Shown piece by piece: positions 1 through 6,552 of a stretch of DNA of 9,904 nt. Origin of the DNA: Chloroflexota bacterium (GTDB lineage Bacteria > Chloroflexota > Limnocylindria > Limnocylindrales > CSP1-4). The stretch lies in the NCBI GenBank assembly GCA_021812735.1, contig JAKAMV010000298.1, forward strand, positions 1 through 9,904. Reading direction: 5' to 3'. The position numbers and the translations under genes were made by a program. A model generated the notes under the pieces. The model ran no database searches and was not told the DNA's origin. It saw nothing but the letters and a program-made list of their open reading frames with translations. Position 1 is the stretch's first letter. Each line of letters opens with the position of its first letter.

Positions 1-449
1 TCGCCCGCGGCGGCCGCGTCGAGGCGCTCCTGCGTCAGGACCGCGCCCTGGGTGGGCAGGTCGTCGACCAGCGGCTGGCCGCCGTGCGCCTGGTTGTGGA
101 CGCTCGCGCGCCGGTACAACGACGAGCGCTGCCAGAAGCGCTTCGCGGCGGCGTCGGCCTGCGTGGCCTCGAGGCCCGCGGCGCTCGCCTCCCAGGGGGC
201 CGCAGCGGCGTCCTGGGGGTGGTCCGACGCCAGGTGCGCCCGGTTGAACGCCTCGGTCGCCGGCCACACCGCCTTGGTGCCGAAGCCCAGCGCCTCGCGC
301 TGGTACGGCGTCAGGCGCTCGGCGCCGCCGGTGCCGGAGAACAGCGTGAGGATCGTGACGTTCTGGCCCAGCTCCCGCAGGCTGGCGATGAGCCCGCCGC
401 AGCTGAGCGCGGCGTCGTCCGGGTGCGGTGCGACGAAGACGTGGGTCAT
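1..449 (-). CDS. PIG-L/LmbE family deacetylase, N-terminal part (3' end beyond window)
   Basis: The frame is open from an ATG at 449 to the window edge (149 codons, C-terminus missing). It begins MTHVFVAPHPDDAALSCGG, which carries the PHPDD motif near the N-terminus that supplies zinc ligands (H and D) in PIG-L/LmbE zinc-dependent N-acetylglucosamine-type deacetylases. Next comes a predicted beta strand (VTILTLFSG) with a T-x-F-S-G segment typical of the family. Family members remove acetyl groups from GlcNAc-type sugars or related glycoconjugates; the substrate here is unknown. No signal peptide is visible. The gene lies 46 bp downstream of a GT-C-like membrane protein on the same strand, so a role in glycoconjugate modification is plausible but inferred. 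No Shine-Dalgarno is visible; a TATACT box ends 8 nt before the ATG, so a leaderless message is possible. Family assignment is confident; start is good. Confidence 0.9.
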   Translation of the reverse strand, partial: MTHVFVAPHPDDAALSCGGLIASLRELGQNVTILTLFSGTGGAERLTPYQREALGFGTKAVWPATEAFNRAHLASDHPQDAAAAPWEASAAGLEATQADAAAKRFWQRSSLYRRASVHNQAHGGQPLVDDLPTQGAVLTQERLDAAAAG

Positions 450-463
450 GGCCCGCGAGTATA
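450..463 (-). promoter_or_regulatory. Possible -10 box giving a leaderless PIG-L transcript
   Basis: On the minus strand TATACT (463-458) is followed by 8 nt and then the ATG of the deacetylase. That spacing would put the transcription start at or next to the start codon. There is no convincing -35 box and no Shine-Dalgarno. The upstream gene ends only 46 bp away, so the two genes may simply be cotranscribed. Weak evidence. Confidence 0.25.
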
Positions 464-495
464 ACCGGGCAGGGTGCGGCTCACGGCGCCCGGGC

Positions 496-1692
496 CTACG
501 CGCCGAGCCGCAGCACCCCCGCCAGCACGCCGTAGCCGCAGAGGGCCACGCTCAGCGCGATCAGCCCCTGCTCGAGCCGGCCGAAGCGGCGGCGCACTGC
601 CATCGCCACCAGCACCAGCAGGAACGGCGTCGCGTCGAGGAAGTAGCGGTAGCCGTACGTCTCCCAGCCCGCGCCCCCGTAGTACGCCAGGAGTGCCGCG
701 GTCACGAGCAGGGCGGCGGCCGCCATCACCTGCGCGGTCCGCTGCCGCCACGGCGCCCCGACCCCCACCAGCAGCGCGGGCGTCGTGAGCAGGATCGACT
801 GCCCCCAGTCCGAGGGCACCAGCCACGGGAACGACGCGCGGACCCCGAAGCCGGCGCCGAGCAGCGTGGCGAGGTTTGGCCCGACGTGCGCCAGGCTGAA
901 CACCCCCTCGCGCCGCAGCGCCGCGAGGGTGGCGTTGTCCAGCTGGGCGATCGCGTAGCCGCTCTCGAGCGGCGAGCCGAAGCGGAGAAGGTTCCAGACG
1001 CCCATCGCGGCCAGTCCCGCCGCCAGCGGCACCGCGAGGCCCGCCGCCGCGCTGACCCTCGAGCGCGCCTCCCACACCATCCAGAGGCCCATCGGCACCG
1101 CGGCCAGCAGGACCGTCGGCCGGGCGAGGACGGCCAGCGCGAGCGCCCCGCCCACCACGGGCGCGCGGCGTCGGCCCTGCCACTCGATGAGCGCCACGGT
1201 GGTGGCCGCCATCGCCTCGGCGTGCTCGAGGTAGTACATGTCGCCGCGCACGCTGAGCGGGAAAACCAGGGTGCCGAAGGCCACCAGCACCGCGAACCAG
1301 CGGCGGCGCGACCCGGCCAGGCCGTACGCGCTCGCGAGCGGCCAGCCCAGCGAGGCGGCCAGGACGCCGAACGCCAGCGACACGATCCACTGGCTCGGGG
1401 CGTACAGCGCCTCGAACGGCACGAACGCCAGGTACGGCAGGACCGGCCCCAGGCCGATCACGTGGAAGGTGGCGCCGCCCCGCGTCACCGTGTCGTTGGC
1501 ACCCGGCGCGAAGCCGATCGACGGCGTGCCGGCGCGCAGCAGGTTGGCCGCAGTGGACATCGCAGCGTCGACGTGCGGCGGGGTCCCCCACGCCGTGGCC
1601 ACTGTGGCCAGCGCGTACACGCCCGCGACCAGCGCCGCCCAGCCGAGCAGCGGCCAGGCGGCGAGCGGGCGGTCGCGTCTCAAGGCAGGCAC
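496..1692 (-). CDS. Polytopic membrane protein, GT-C glycosyltransferase-like
   Basis: A 398-residue, very hydrophobic protein with about nine to eleven predicted membrane segments, for example near residues 13-34, 78-97, 102-123, 132-147, 177-203, 213-232, 298-311, 320-337, 352-365 and 375-394. The loop motif NLLRFGSPLESGY (234-246) and the segment YGYRYFLDATPF (346-357) are of a kind common in actinobacterial and chloroflexal membrane proteins resembling lipid-linked-sugar (GT-C fold) transferases. An acidic residue in the first outer loop (D42, in HVDAAM) could be the catalytic acid, but I cannot prove it. At 398 residues it is shorter than many full GT-C enzymes. The start is a GTG at 1692 with no clear ribosome binding site; the next ATG would remove the first helix. 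The 46-bp gap to the PIG-L deacetylase gene suggests cotranscription. A function as transferase is inference; membrane topology is clear. Confidence 0.6.
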   Translation of the reverse strand: MPALRRDRPLAAWPLLGWAALVAGVYALATVATAWGTPPHVDAAMSTAANLLRAGTPSIGFAPGANDTVTRGGATFHVIGLGPVLPYLAFVPFEALYAPSQWIVSLAFGVLAASLGWPLASAYGLAGSRRRWFAVLVAFGTLVFPLSVRGDMYYLEHAEAMAATTVALIEWQGRRRAPVVGGALALAVLARPTVLLAAVPMGLWMVWEARSRVSAAAGLAVPLAAGLAAMGVWNLLRFGSPLESGYAIAQLDNATLAALRREGVFSLAHVGPNLATLLGAGFGVRASFPWLVPSDWGQSILLTTPALLVGVGAPWRQRTAQVMAAAALLVTAALLAYYGGAGWETYGYRYFLDATPFLLVLVAMAVRRRFGRLEQGLIALSVALCGYGVLAGVLRLGA

Positions 1693-1747
1693 CTGCGCCC
1701 GCGAGCGGAGGACGCTGCCGGCTGAGCCCTGGCCCCCGGCGGCCGGG

Positions 1748-2317
1748 TCAGCTCGCAGACGGCGAAGGCGCGCTCGATGCCCGGGCGGACGGCGAAGGCG
1801 CGGCCGCTGACGGCGACGGCGACGCCCCAGCCGAGGACGAGGCGCCCGCGCTGGCGGACGGCGCGCCCGAGGACGACGGGCCCGCGGACGATGATGGGAC
1901 CGAGCTGGGCGCGACCGACGACGGGGACAGCGACGGCGACGCCGTCACCGCCGGCGTGGGCGTGGCGAACAGGCCCCCGACGAAGCCCGAGTGGCCCAGG
2001 AAGATGGCGTTCAGGAAGATCAGGGCAAACACCGCCACGACGGCGATCACGAACCAGCCGGAGAAGCGGTCGTCCACCTTGACCGCGCGCTCGGACGCCG
2101 TGAGCGGCGCGGCCACGGTCCTGGGCTGACCCCGGAGGCGTCGCCCGGCGGCCGCCGGGACGGCCGTGGCGGCATGGGACGGCGAGCTGGGCGCGACGAC
2201 CGCGTCCTCGTCGTCAACGTCCTCGTCCTCGAACTCGTCCTCGTCCTCGAGCTCCTCGTCGTCAACGCCGCCGTCGGCGCCCTCGGCGGCCGCGGCGTCG
2301 CGCTCTTTGTCGGTCAT
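1748..2317 (-). CDS. Hypothetical single-pass membrane protein with acidic N-terminus and Ser/Pro/Ala-rich tail
   Basis: A 189-residue protein in three parts. Residues about 1-42 are strongly acidic (runs of Glu and Asp around 19-39). A basic stretch (GRRLRGQPR) and a short linker precede one membrane helix near 87-106 (FVIAVVAVFALIFLN). After about residue 118 the chain is almost only Ser, Ala, Pro and Thr, beginning ATPTPAVTASP. By charge (basic residues before the helix) the acidic part should be in the cytoplasm and the Ser/Pro tail outside, perhaps glycosylated or spanning the wall. No family recognised. A Shine-Dalgarno-like AGGAG lies 13 nt before the ATG, which is a long spacing. TACACT at 2381-2376 could be a -10 box giving a leader of about 50 nt, but no good -35 is seen. 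A GC-rich 5-bp hairpin (1735-1747) follows the stop without a T-run. The tail is encoded by imperfect repeats around GACGGCGAAGGCGC (opposite strand), prone to slippage. Confidence 0.65.
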   Translation of the reverse strand: MTDKERDAAAAEGADGGVDDEELEDEDEFEDEDVDDEDAVVAPSSPSHAATAVPAAAGRRLRGQPRTVAAPLTASERAVKVDDRFSGWFVIAVVAVFALIFLNAIFLGHSGFVGGLFATPTPAVTASPSLSPSSVAPSSVPSSSAGPSSSGAPSASAGASSSAGASPSPSAAAPSPSARASSAPSPSAS

Positions 2318-2416
2318 CGGGGTGGTCGGTCTCCTGTTCGCGGGCGGCGCGTCAGCCGCGACTCGCGCGGCCGACAGTGTACCGAAGCTCGGCGGCGATG
2401 CGGACGTCGGATCGGG

Positions 2417-4597
2417 TCACGCCTCCCGGACGGCCCGCACGAACAGGCTGCCGAGGCCCGCCGCGATCGAGAGCACGCCTCCCATCGCGATCACCGGGCC
2501 GGCGCCCAGCGGGCCCATGAGCACGCCGCCGAGGCCCATCGCCACCGACATCCCGCCGAACACGAGCGCGAACCGGAAGCTCACCACGCGGCCGATGAGC
2601 CCCGGCGGCGTCCGCTCCTGGAACATGGTCTGGCTGGGGATGACGAACGCCATGTTGGCCACGCCGACGCCGAACAGCAGCGCCAGCACCAGCGGGATCG
2701 CATGCGCGAAGCCGACCAGCACCAGCAGCGCGCCGAACGCCGCGTAGGCGAGGGCGACCGTGAGGCCCTTCCTCGCGCGCCCGGCGACCAGCCCCAGCGC
2801 GAACCCGCCCACCAGGTTGCCCAGACCGATCGAGGCCTCCATGAACGCGTACGTGCCGCGGTACTCGTCGCCCCCGCCGGGAGTGATGGCAGCGGCCAGG
2901 ATCAGCGAGGCCACGGTGAGGAACCCGATGGCGAACTGGCCGGCGGTGCCCTGGAGCGTGTTGGCGAGGAGCACCGTCTCGTGGCGCAGGAACGACCAGC
3001 CCTCGCGCAGGTCCTCGAGGACCGTCGTGGGGGTGGGCGGCGCCTCGTCGAGCGCCTGATCCTGATCCTCGCCGCCCGCGATCCCGGAGGCGGTCGCCGC
3101 CTGGCCAGGTGCGCCCGTCACTTCGGCGCCGATCATCTCGACCCGGGCCCGGCGAAGCACCGGCGGCACGATCATCGTGGCCAGCAGCGCGGCCGAGGCG
3201 AGGTAGGTGGCGGCGTCGAACCAGAACGCCAGCGGCAGCGACGCCGCCAGGAAGACCACGAACAGGCCGGCCAGCGGGTAGTTCACCACGTCGGCCAGCG
3301 TCTCGCCCACCCACATCGCGGAGTTCGCTGCGAGCAGGTCCTCCTCGGTCACGATCCGCGGCAGGACGGCCTGGCGGGCCGGCCGGAAGAAGATCGACAC
3401 GGTGGTCACCAGGAACACCAGCGGATAGGCCAGCCACACGTTGATCAGCACGGCCACCGGGATCAGCAGCACGAGCGCCGCCCGCAGGATGTCCGACACC
3501 ACCAGTGTCAGCTTCTGGTCCCAGCGGTCCACGTACACGCCCGCGAACGGCGAGAACAGCAGGTTGGGGACGGTGCCCACCAGGAACGTCAGGGCCACTG
3601 CCAGCGGCGAGTCGGTGACCTCGTAGACGAAGGCACCGAGCGCGATCTGGTTCACCCGGTCACCGAACAGGCTGATCACCTGGCCCACCCACAGCGCCGA
3701 GAACGTGCCGTTGAGCGCCAGGCGCACGTACGGGTGGTTGCGGGCGCGCTCGAGGACCGCCGGTCGCGGCCTCGGGAGGGGGATCGCCCCCGTGCCGGCG
3801 CCCAGCAACCCGGCGGCCTCGGTCGAGGATGCCCCCGGCGCCAGCGTGCTCGACGACGGTCCCGCGAGGCCGATGCCGCCGCTGCCCAGCAGCCTCGGCC
3901 GCTCGAGCGCGGCGGTGGCAGTGAGGGCAGGGGAGAGGCCCGACTCCGGCCAGATCGGGAAGCCGTCCTCGTCCACGTCGATGCCCGGGCGAGGGGCGCG
4001 GGTGCCCGCGATCCGCGCGATCCGCGCGTCGATCAGCGCCTGCTGGATCTCTGCGGGGGCGCGCAGCAGCGTGGCGAAGAGGAAGATCGCCAGGCCCGCG
4101 GACAGGAACAGATCGCCCACCGACGCCACGTTCTGCAGCGGCCAGACGGGGATCGGGACCACGTCCGACAGCGGGCCGAGGTGGCTGAAGAAGCCTGCCG
4201 CGGTGCCCTGGTCGAGGAGCAGGTGGAGCGGCGAGTCGAGGCGGGTGGGCAGCCCCGACGCCTGGAGGGCGGGCAGCCAGACCGGCATGTAGCCCTGGTT
4301 CCAGGCGATGACGATCGCGTTGGAGGCGGTGCCGACCAGAGCCAGTGCCAGACCTGGGTAGCCGCGGTTGTGCCAGAGGGTGAACAGGATCAGGCCGTAC
4401 GCCACGTCGAGCAGCGGCAGGCGGAGCGCATTCGCCGCGCCCACGTGGGCGGAGATCAGGATCTCGGTGCCGAAACGGAGGACGACCGCCAGGAACAGCA
4501 GCCAGAGGTAGCGAAGGCGGACCTCGGCCAGGCGCTCCAGGCGACCCCCGAGCAGCAGCCCCAGGATCAGGCCGAGTGCGATACCGCCGATCAGCAT
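2417..4597 (-). CDS. DUF5317 domain fused to a major facilitator superfamily (MFS) transporter
   Basis: A 726-residue protein of two membrane modules. Residues about 1-180 resemble DUF5317: several hydrophobic helices, the motif NAIVIAWNQGYMPV (93-106) and a GD pair at 161-162 before the last helix. DUF5317 normally occurs as a stand-alone small membrane protein of unknown role. Residues 180-285 form a flexible, Pro/Ala/Ser-rich cytoplasmic-looking linker with an acidic patch (DVDEDGFP, 207-214). From about 290 to 720 it is an MFS permease of the drug/siderophore exporter type (MFS_3/EntS-like): the motif-A loop GVYVDRWDQKLTL (353-365) lies between helices 2 and 3, and a long loop at about 483-540 separates the two six-helix halves. 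Export of a small molecule is the likely role; the substrate is unknown. The ATG at 4597 starts directly with the first helix and lies 45 bp after the HD-GYP stop. I see no clear ribosome binding site. The fusion is continuous in one frame, so it is not an obvious assembly artefact. Confidence 0.85.
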   Translation of the reverse strand: MLIGGIALGLILGLLLGGRLERLAEVRLRYLWLLFLAVVLRFGTEILISAHVGAANALRLPLLDVAYGLILFTLWHNRGYPGLALALVGTASNAIVIAWNQGYMPVWLPALQASGLPTRLDSPLHLLLDQGTAAGFFSHLGPLSDVVPIPVWPLQNVASVGDLFLSAGLAIFLFATLLRAPAEIQQALIDARIARIAGTRAPRPGIDVDEDGFPIWPESGLSPALTATAALERPRLLGSGGIGLAGPSSSTLAPGASSTEAAGLLGAGTGAIPLPRPRPAVLERARNHPYVRLALNGTFSALWVGQVISLFGDRVNQIALGAFVYEVTDSPLAVALTFLVGTVPNLLFSPFAGVYVDRWDQKLTLVVSDILRAALVLLIPVAVLINVWLAYPLVFLVTTVSIFFRPARQAVLPRIVTEEDLLAANSAMWVGETLADVVNYPLAGLFVVFLAASLPLAFWFDAATYLASAALLATMIVPPVLRRARVEMIGAEVTGAPGQAATASGIAGGEDQDQALDEAPPTPTTVLEDLREGWSFLRHETVLLANTLQGTAGQFAIGFLTVASLILAAAITPGGGDEYRGTYAFMEASIGLGNLVGGFALGLVAGRARKGLTVALAYAAFGALLVLVGFAHAIPLVLALLFGVGVANMAFVIPSQTMFQERTPPGLIGRVVSFRFALVFGGMSVAMGLGGVLMGPLGAGPVIAMGGVLSIAAGLGSLFVRAVREA

Positions 4598-4642
4598 CGA
4601 GAGATTGTGGGGCTCGGGCGGGGGTGCGCGCTCGCCCCGACG

Positions 4643-6103
4643 TCAGGCCGACGGAGCGGTGGACTGGCCGGCCGAGCCCGTCGCGTGGCCCGCGGACGGG
4701 TTGAAGAGGACCGCGGACGCGGTGGACGAGCCCGCCGGGGCCCCGCCCGCCGGTGCCCCGCCCGCAACCTGTGCCGCGTGCTGCGCGATCAGCGGGATGG
4801 CCCGCGGCGGTGTCGGGCGGCCGGGATCGGGCACGCCCTCGGCCCACTTCGTCTTCACGAACGCGTCCACGATGCGCGGGTCGAACTGGATGCCGGCGAA
4901 CTTGCGCAGCTCGCCCAGCGCCTGCTCCGCGGTGAGCGGAACCATCCGGTACGGCCGCGAGGCGGTCATGGCCTCGAAGGCGTCGGCCACGTGGAGGATG
5001 CGTGCCAGCAGCGGGATCTCGTCGCCGATCAGCCGGTCCGGGTAGCCCGAGCCGTTGTACCACTCGTGGTGGTTGCGGATGATCGGGAGCTCCCGCGACA
5101 GCCGTGTGACGGGGGCGATGATCTCGGCGCCGAGGACCGGGTGCGAGTTCATCGCCATCCGCTCCTCCTTGTTGAGCCGCTCCTGCTTCAGCAGCACCGC
5201 ATCCGGCACCCCGATCTTCCCCACGTCATGCAGAAGGCCACCCCACTCGAGCGCCTCAAGATCCGCATCACCCAGGTGCATCTCCCGCCCGATGTCACCT
5301 GCGATCTTCTTGACGTTCCATGAGTGCTTGCTCGTGAATGGATCGCGCTTGTCCACCGCGCCGGCGAGAGCCGTAATCGTCTGAGTGAACATCTCACGGA
5401 TCTCGGTGTAGTCCTGGTAGGACCGTCGAGTCGTGTAGAGGGGGATGGCAAAGAGCAGGCTCGCCCACCAGACCAGTCTGTACATCTCCGCCATCAGCCA
5501 ACCGATCGGTGCCAGCCCGACGAAGTTGAAGGCCGAGCCCCGAAGGTCTCCGACCAGCACATCGCGCACTCGCTGCTCGGTCCGAAGGGCAGCCAGGCCA
5601 GACGCCAGCGCGATATTGCAGGCGGAGAAGACCAGCGCGCCAACCATGACCACCGCGAAGGCCAGAAACCCTGCTGAGCCCGGCTCACTGGGACCAGCGA
5701 TCCCCATCACCAAGCCTGCGGCGATCGCCGGGAGAACGAATCCAGCATGATTTGCGAGGGTTCCATACCAAGGGATCCGGCCTCTCAGCTCGCGCATCTC
5801 TGTGACGCCGACCAGTGACACCCATGCCCCTGCGGCTGGACCTCCGAGCACAGTGGCCGCGATGATTGGGGCGGTGTTCACGGAGACCAGGATGCCTCGC
5901 GGCATCTGCACGGGCAGCGCGGATGCCCCCAGCGTCAGCGCGCACCAGAACACGAGGCCAGCGTACGGCGCCGGGCTGCCACCAAGAAGATCGGCGCCGA
6001 CCCCCAGTTCGGATCTGACGGGAAAGAAATAGGTCGTGACGATGAGCGCAATCACGCTCATCGTCACGACCGCTGCGATGTAGAGCTTCAGGCTTCGCGT
6101 CAT
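4643..6103 (-). CDS. Membrane-bound HD-GYP domain protein (probable c-di-GMP phosphodiesterase)
   Basis: A 486-residue protein. Residues about 7-225 form an integral membrane region with roughly six to eight helices and no recognised ligand motif. An HD-GYP domain follows at about 232-415: H260, the HD pair H292-D293 with K296 in HDVGKIG, H321, the H345-H346-E347 triplet, the GSGYP signature at 351-355 and D374 in HVADAFEAMT. These are the metal ligands and GYP element of HD-GYP enzymes, which cleave cyclic di-GMP to pGpG and GMP, so the site looks intact. Residues 425-486 are a low-complexity Ala/Gly/Pro/Ser tail. The membrane half probably senses a signal or places the enzyme at the membrane. 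The ATG at 6103 has only a close, weak GAGGT element upstream. Upstream lie three 17-bp repeats, a hairpin, two micro-ORFs and a structured RNA that may control it. The membrane half and the upstream region are visibly less GC-rich than the catalytic half. The domain call is very secure; the enzyme activity is inferred. Confidence 0.95.
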   Translation of the reverse strand: MTRSLKLYIAAVVTMSVIALIVTTYFFPVRSELGVGADLLGGSPAPYAGLVFWCALTLGASALPVQMPRGILVSVNTAPIIAATVLGGPAAGAWVSLVGVTEMRELRGRIPWYGTLANHAGFVLPAIAAGLVMGIAGPSEPGSAGFLAFAVVMVGALVFSACNIALASGLAALRTEQRVRDVLVGDLRGSAFNFVGLAPIGWLMAEMYRLVWWASLLFAIPLYTTRRSYQDYTEIREMFTQTITALAGAVDKRDPFTSKHSWNVKKIAGDIGREMHLGDADLEALEWGGLLHDVGKIGVPDAVLLKQERLNKEERMAMNSHPVLGAEIIAPVTRLSRELPIIRNHHEWYNGSGYPDRLIGDEIPLLARILHVADAFEAMTASRPYRMVPLTAEQALGELRKFAGIQFDPRIVDAFVKTKWAEGVPDPGRPTPPRAIPLIAQHAAQVAGGAPAGGAPAGSSTASAVLFNPSAGHATGSAGQSTAPSA

Positions 6104-6118
6104 CTGACCTCAGCGCGC

Positions 6119-6169
6119 CCGGGTACTCCGGACTACCGGGTACTCCGGACTACCGGGTGCTCCAGACTC
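6119..6169 (-). repeat. Three tandem 17-bp repeats upstream of the HD-GYP gene (candidate operator)
   Basis: The plus-strand unit CCGGGTACTCCGGACTA is perfect at 6119-6135 and 6136-6152, and a third copy at 6153-6169 has three differences. Each unit holds a near-palindrome (CCGG, 5 nt, CCGG with GTAC inside). Read on the minus strand, the core is AGTCCGG, which also occurs twice in the promoter at 6553-6582. The repeats end 16 bp before the HD-GYP start, so they would lie in its leader or over its promoter. A regulator-binding site is the most natural reading; a slippage-derived repeat without function is the alternative. Confidence 0.7.
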
Positions 6170-6171
6170 TA
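6166..6171 (-). promoter_or_regulatory. Possible -10 box just before the tandem repeats
   Basis: TAGAGT on the minus strand fits a TANNNT -10 element and lies between the 11-bp hairpin and the 17-bp repeats. The matching -35 position (TTCTCG at 17 bp) is poor. It would give the HD-GYP gene its own start with the repeats in the leader. Low confidence. Confidence 0.2.
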
Positions 6172-6199
6172 TCCTCTCCTCGCTCGTGCGAGAAGAGGA
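6172..6199 (-). other. Stable 11-bp hairpin between micro-ORF 2 and the HD-GYP gene
   Basis: On the minus strand the arms TCCTCT, T, CTCG and CGAG, G, AGAGGA pair with a six-base loop (CACGAG): ten Watson-Crick pairs and one U-G wobble. On the plus strand the wobble becomes a C/A mismatch, so the structure favours minus-strand RNA. No T-run follows, so it is not a typical intrinsic terminator. It could protect the RNA, pause transcription or serve as a processing site. Confidence 0.5.
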
Positions 6200-6222
6200 C
6201 CATCTGCTGGATGACGTGTCGC

Positions 6223-6312
6223 CTAGAAACCCCTAAGGGATGCTCCTCCGGCGAGTGCCAATGCGGCAACTGCACCCAGAGCAGCAGCCAGGCGCACGAG
6301 TCGATCCTTCAT
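6223..6312 (-). CDS. Possible 29-residue hydrophobic small protein (micro-ORF 2)
   Basis: An ATG at 6312 opens 29 codons ending in TAG. The peptide starts MKDRLVRLAAALGAVAAL and continues with a further Ala/Leu/Gly stretch ending LRGF. The basic N-terminus followed by about 18 hydrophobic residues looks like a single membrane helix or an uncleaved signal sequence. A GAGG Shine-Dalgarno lies 8 nt before the ATG. It starts 21 bp after the end of micro-ORF 1 and ends 119 bp before the HD-GYP start, all on the same strand. No family recognised. It may be a real small membrane protein, a leader peptide, or the remnant of a longer gene. Evidence is the ribosome site and the peptide character only. 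Confidence 0.4.
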   Translation of the reverse strand: MKDRLVRLAAALGAVAALALAGGASLRGF

Positions 6313-6333
6313 CGGTCGATCCTCGGCCCTGGC

Positions 6334-6366
6334 CTACCAGCCCTTAGCGCCCTTGGACGGTGCCAC
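6334..6366 (-). CDS. Possible 10-residue leader peptide (micro-ORF 1)
   Basis: A GTG at 6366 opens ten codons (MAPSKGAKGW, then TAG). A very strong Shine-Dalgarno, GAGGAGG at 6380-6374, lies 7 nt before the GTG, the ideal spacing. Such a good ribosome site before so short an ORF suggests a translated leader rather than chance, but peptide function is unknown. It lies about 48 nt after the intrinsic terminator at 6415-6443, so it would be expressed only when transcription reads through, or from a promoter I do not see. Confidence 0.35.
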   Translation of the reverse strand: MAPSKGAKGW

Positions 6367-6414
6367 GCTCGTACCTCCTCGCGGCCTCCGTGTCCCGATG
6401 TGCCCGAGAACACG

Positions 6415-6443
6415 AAAACCGACCTGACTCGAAAGTCGGTCGG
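6415..6443 (-). terminator. Intrinsic terminator
   Basis: On the minus strand CCGACC and GACT pair with AGTC and GGTCGG around a TTCG loop, with one bulged A (6425). That makes ten base pairs, followed at once by TTTT. On the plus strand only TT follows the stem, so it acts leftward. It ends the structured RNA that begins near 6545 and separates it from the micro-ORFs. Confidence 0.65.
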
Positions 6444-6545
6444 TTGCACTACTCGCTCCGCCTCCACCCTAAGTGCCCAATTCAGGTGGGGGCATCAGCG
6501 CGTCCGAGCGTTTCCCTTGACTGCCCAGTACTGAAGTACTAGTGC
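6415..6545 (-). ncRNA. Candidate structured RNA of about 130 nt (riboswitch-like attenuator or small RNA)
   Basis: The predicted start is G6545, 7 nt after the TATAGT box. The first six bases, GCACTA (6545-6540), pair with TAGTGC (6451-6446), which ends 2 nt before the terminator stem. Inside this closing stem are possible helices GTAC/GTAC with a TTCA loop (6539-6528), GGGCA/TGCCC (6526-6522 with 6494-6490) and CCACC/GGTGG (6489-6485 with 6468-6464). A closed multi-branch domain followed by a terminator is the usual plan of a transcriptional riboswitch, and a promoter-to-terminator unit is also that of an independent small RNA. It lies upstream of two micro-ORFs and a c-di-GMP enzyme. I compared it by eye with c-di-GMP-I, cobalamin, TPP, glycine and ydaO motifs and saw no match. 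No antiterminator is obvious, which slightly favours a small RNA. Confidence 0.4.
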
Positions 6546-6552
6546 GGGCCGG

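Noticed and set aside
52..1725. Plus-strand ORF of 557 codons and other overlapping plus-strand frames
   Set aside because: Antisense to the PIG-L and GT-C-like genes. The translations show no domain and are rich in Arg, His and Gln, the usual shadow pattern.
1735..1747. GC-rich hairpin after the acidic membrane-protein gene as a terminator
   Set aside because: Only a 5-bp stem and no T-run; such palindromes are common in DNA this rich in GC.
4010..4035. Short repeat of GCGATCCGC
   Set aside because: It lies in coding sequence and simply encodes a repeated Ala-Arg-Ile in the MFS fusion linker region.
1991..5323. Very long plus-strand ORF of 1110 codons
   Set aside because: It lies antisense to the DUF5317-MFS, acidic-protein and HD-GYP genes, and its translation is a low-complexity run of Arg, Gln, His, Glu and Gly. 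Long open antisense frames are expected in GC-rich coding DNA.
6527..6540. Two adjacent AGTACT palindromes as a possible recombination or attachment site
   Set aside because: They are explained by the small GTAC/GTAC hairpin near the 5' end of the proposed RNA, and there is no matching copy at the other side of the mobile-type gene.
6415..6545. Identification of the structured RNA as a c-di-GMP-I riboswitch
   Set aside because: The neighbouring HD-GYP gene makes it tempting, but the conserved core and tetraloop-receptor arrangement of that class are not seen.
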